Source: a virus | DNA: 31,828 nucleotides | IMG/VR virus record: IMGVR_UViG_3300035180_003361 | Span: 1-31,828 of that record | Strand: one strand, 5' to 3' | Shown here: in pieces, positions 30,127 to 31,828 of the stretch | Position numbering within the stretch: the stretch's first letter is position 1 | How the letters are laid out: each line of letters starts with the position of its first letter | The notes under the pieces: generated by a model | What the model was told of the DNA's origin: nothing | What the model saw: only the letters and a program-made list of their open reading frames with translations | Databases searched by the model: none | Program-made: the position numbers and the translations under genes

Positions 30127-30250
30127 ATGGTGCCACTATCTATATCAACTTATTACTATTTTTAATAGGTTTTCTATTCTATCAATTTCTATGTATTCTA
30201 TTACATTAAAGTAAGCGTAATATAAGCCGCATCTTAATTTTGGAGAAATC

Positions 30251-31180
30251 ATGTCTACTCACAATCCACTTCGTTGCTCTCACTCATCTATGATCCAACG
30301 TGGTACAGGTAATCCAGTAGTTCTATTTACCCCTGGTAGCTGGCCTGCACAATCTAATTATCTTAATCAAACGTGGACTTGGAACGGTACAGACTGGTCT
30401 CAAGTAGGCTCAGCTGTCGCTGTAGATCCAGCAGGTCCAACTCCATTACGTGCAGAAGCTGCTATGACCTATGATGGTTATAACGTTGTAATGTTCGGTG
30501 GTCATGGTGAAAGCTCTACCTCTGGCTTCTTACAAGATACTTGGACTTTCAACGGCATCACTTGGACTAAAGAAGCTCCAGCTACTGTCCCATTCGCAAG
30601 AACTAAAGCAGAGTTTGCATTACTAAACGTAGCCAGCGCTAAAAAAGCATTCTTGTTTGGTGGAACTAATGGACTTAACTTCTTAAATGAAACCTGGCAA
30701 TGGAACGGATCTGCTAAGACCTGGACTCAATTAACTCCAGCAACATCTCCTCCAGCTAGAATTAATCATTGTTTTGCTGACGGTCTAACATTCTGCGTAT
30801 TGTTCGGTGGAAAAAATACTGTCTACCCAACTAATGATACTTGGAAATTTGATGGTACTACTTGGACTCAATTAACTCCAACTACTCCACCTCCAGTTAG
30901 AGCTGAAGCCTCTATGTGTTATGACGTTGCTAATAACAATTGGGTATTATTTGGTGGAAGAGATGACTTCAATGTTCTAGGAGATACTTGGATTCTTAAT
31001 ACCGCAGGTACTGCATGGACTAAACAAACAACTGCTGTACAACCATCTTACAGAGTTGGCGCGCAAATGTGTTATGACTCTCAAGCTGGTAAGGTAATTT
31101 TGTTTGGTGGAAATGACCAAGCTGGTAATACCTTCAATGATACTTGGGGCTGGTCTGGTACTGCCTGGGCAATTTTATAA
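30251..31180 (+). CDS. second kelch-repeat beta-propeller protein
   Basis: A 309-aa protein with repeats of about 50 residues, each carrying a DTWxxxGxxWTQL strand and a VLFGG strand: MTYDGYNVVMFGGHGE, KAFLFGGTNG, FCVLFGGKNT, NNWVLFGGRDD and GKVILFGGNDQ, with matching DTWTFNGITWTKE, ETWQWNGSAKTWTQL, DTWKFDGTTWTQL and DTWGWSGTAWAIL. Five to six blades nearly fill the chain. Its repeat type differs from the minus-strand kelch protein at 6384, so they are not recent duplicates. GGAG lies 6 bases before the ATG. Codon choice is more GC-tolerant than in most neighbours, in line with a well-expressed, perhaps virion, protein. No promoter could be placed with confidence in the AT-rich 120 bases upstream. 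Confidence 0.85.
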   Translation: MSTHNPLRCSHSSMIQRGTGNPVVLFTPGSWPAQSNYLNQTWTWNGTDWSQVGSAVAVDPAGPTPLRAEAAMTYDGYNVVMFGGHGESSTSGFLQDTWTFNGITWTKEAPATVPFARTKAEFALLNVASAKKAFLFGGTNGLNFLNETWQWNGSAKTWTQLTPATSPPARINHCFADGLTFCVLFGGKNTVYPTNDTWKFDGTTWTQLTPTTPPPVRAEASMCYDVANNNWVLFGGRDDFNVLGDTWILNTAGTAWTKQTTAVQPSYRVGAQMCYDSQAGKVILFGGNDQAGNTFNDTWGWSGTAWAIL

Positions 31181-31198
31181 TTCGGAAATATTTAGAAT

Positions 31199-31216
31199 AA
31201 CATTATATATAATGTT
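31199..31216. repeat. perfect 18-bp inverted repeat
   Basis: AACATTATATATAATGTT is a perfect palindrome between the kelch stop and the HNH start. As RNA it could form a weak AT hairpin without a T run; as DNA it could be an operator. It ends 3 bases before the HNH gene's GGAGG. Confidence 0.6.
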
Positions 31217-31229
31217 TCGGAGGCCAGAA

Positions 31230-31805
31230 ATGACTATCGAAACATCTACACAAAGTGTAAAAATATGGGCACTTTACTCTATTACAAATTTAATAAATAA
31301 TAAAGTTTATATAGACTCATATACCGATAAAAGAGGTAATGGAAAATTTTGCTCTTTAGTTTATGTGGGATTTCATACAGCTAATAAAAATAAACCAAAA
31401 CCAAATACATCATGCGCCTATTGCAAGAAAAATATCTATAGAAATAGATCAGCTATTAAAAATTCTAAAACAGGAATTGTCTTTTGTTGCATGGAACATA
31501 AAGTATTATCTCAATCTTTTGGTGGGCCACTATATAATGATGTAGTTTTAAACAATCATCGACTCATCGTTTTTAGAAGTGGGCGACCATTAATATGCGC
31601 TAATACTAAATGTAATATTTCTGATGTTGATGTATTAGAAATACACCATAAAGATATGAATCACTTTAATAATGCTCTTGAAAATTTAGAAATACTTTGT
31701 GCTAATTGTCACACAAAAGAACACAAACGATCTGGAATGGTCTCCAATGAGGGAATCGAACCCACGTATTCTGCGAGTCAAGCAGATGCTCTTCCATTGA
31801 GCTAA
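31230..31805 (+). CDS. HNH endonuclease with a GIY-YIG-like N-terminal stub
   Basis: A 191-aa protein. The first 30 residues (IWALYSITNLINNKVYID) echo the start of a GIY-YIG domain, but the rest of that domain is missing. The C-terminal half is an HNH nuclease: ICANTKCNISDVDVLEIHHKD, then FNNALENLEILCANCHTKEHKRSG. An extra CAYCKK and FCCMEHK pair in the middle may bind zinc. ATG 31230 is chosen (GGAGG 7 bases upstream) over a longer ORF running back into the kelch gene. The last 20 residues are the antisense reading of the tRNA at 31738-31811, so the true end was probably lost. The nuclease likely homes near tRNA genes. Confidence 0.75.
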   Translation: MTIETSTQSVKIWALYSITNLINNKVYIDSYTDKRGNGKFCSLVYVGFHTANKNKPKPNTSCAYCKKNIYRNRSAIKNSKTGIVFCCMEHKVLSQSFGGPLYNDVVLNNHRLIVFRSGRPLICANTKCNISDVDVLEIHHKDMNHFNNALENLEILCANCHTKEHKRSGMVSNEGIEPTYSASQADALPLS

Positions 31806-31811
31806 TCGGAG
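31738..31811 (-). tRNA. tRNA, probably Val (GAC)
   Basis: Acceptor CTCCGAT/ATTGGAG, D arm GCTC/GAGC with AATGGAA, anticodon stem TCTGC/GCAGA with loop TTGACTC (U33, anticodon GAC, but T at position 37 where a purine is usual), T arm GTGGG-TTCGATT-CCCTC with one mismatch, discriminator A and encoded CCA. It overlaps the 3' end of the HNH gene on the other strand. Confidence 0.85.
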
Positions 31812-31828
31812 ATTAGTTAGTTGGAACT

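Noticed and set aside
31104-31229. Upstream extension of the HNH gene
   Set aside because: These 42 codons overlap the kelch gene out of frame and read as nonsense; ATG 31230 has GGAGG.

Overview
The window looks like part of a large, AT-rich tailed-phage (jumbo or huge phage) genome. Nearly every gene from 0.1 to 28.4 kb lies on the minus strand, packed with 1-20 nt overlaps and ATGA/TAATG couplings. Replication and repair, translation, metabolic and homing-endonuclease genes sit together with several tRNAs, and no ribosomal RNA or cellular housekeeping blocks are present. The host cannot be named from the sequence.

Layout, right to left along the minus strand. From 28.4 to 20.4 kb: EF-Ts, small hypotheticals, tRNA-Gln, a 2H phosphoesterase, a zinc/membrane protein, a histidine phosphatase, an HNH nuclease, GroES, a zinc protein, an RNA ligase, a His-rich protein, a pyruvyl transferase and a GT4 glycosyltransferase. 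From 20 to 14 kb: an unknown protein, a 49-aa membrane protein, and an NAD-salvage pair (NMNAT-Nudix and NAMPT) whose start sites share a hairpin-plus-SD leader. These are followed by small genes and a GIY-YIG nuclease. From 13.8 to 10.7 kb: a compact 650-aa Cas12-like effector with its own promoter, followed by a 15-repeat CRISPR array and no adaptation genes in view. From 10.7 to 0.1 kb: ADP-ribosylglycohydrolase, UvrD-like helicase, C39-like peptidase, a six-bladed kelch protein, Pth2, a zincin, a lysozyme-like enzyme, a single-chain mitochondrial-type PheRS, NAD-dependent DNA ligase and an AlkB-like dioxygenase. To the right of 28.4 kb the + strand carries a zincin-like protein, a membrane protein, a second kelch protein and an HNH nuclease, around a minus-strand tRNA cluster that includes two tRNA-like genes with enlarged anticodon loops.

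How it may work together (inference): the phage brings parts of translation (PheRS, EF-Ts, Pth2, tRNAs), RNA repair (ligase, 2H phosphoesterase), NAD+ rebuilding (NAMPT, NMNAT; with NAD-consuming LigA and an ADP-ribose hydrolase) and an interference-only type V CRISPR system whose GC-rich spacers probably point at other mobile elements or the host. Several small genes are broken by single-base shifts, three of which could be explained by one extra base in a homopolymer run, so either decay or sequence error is present.
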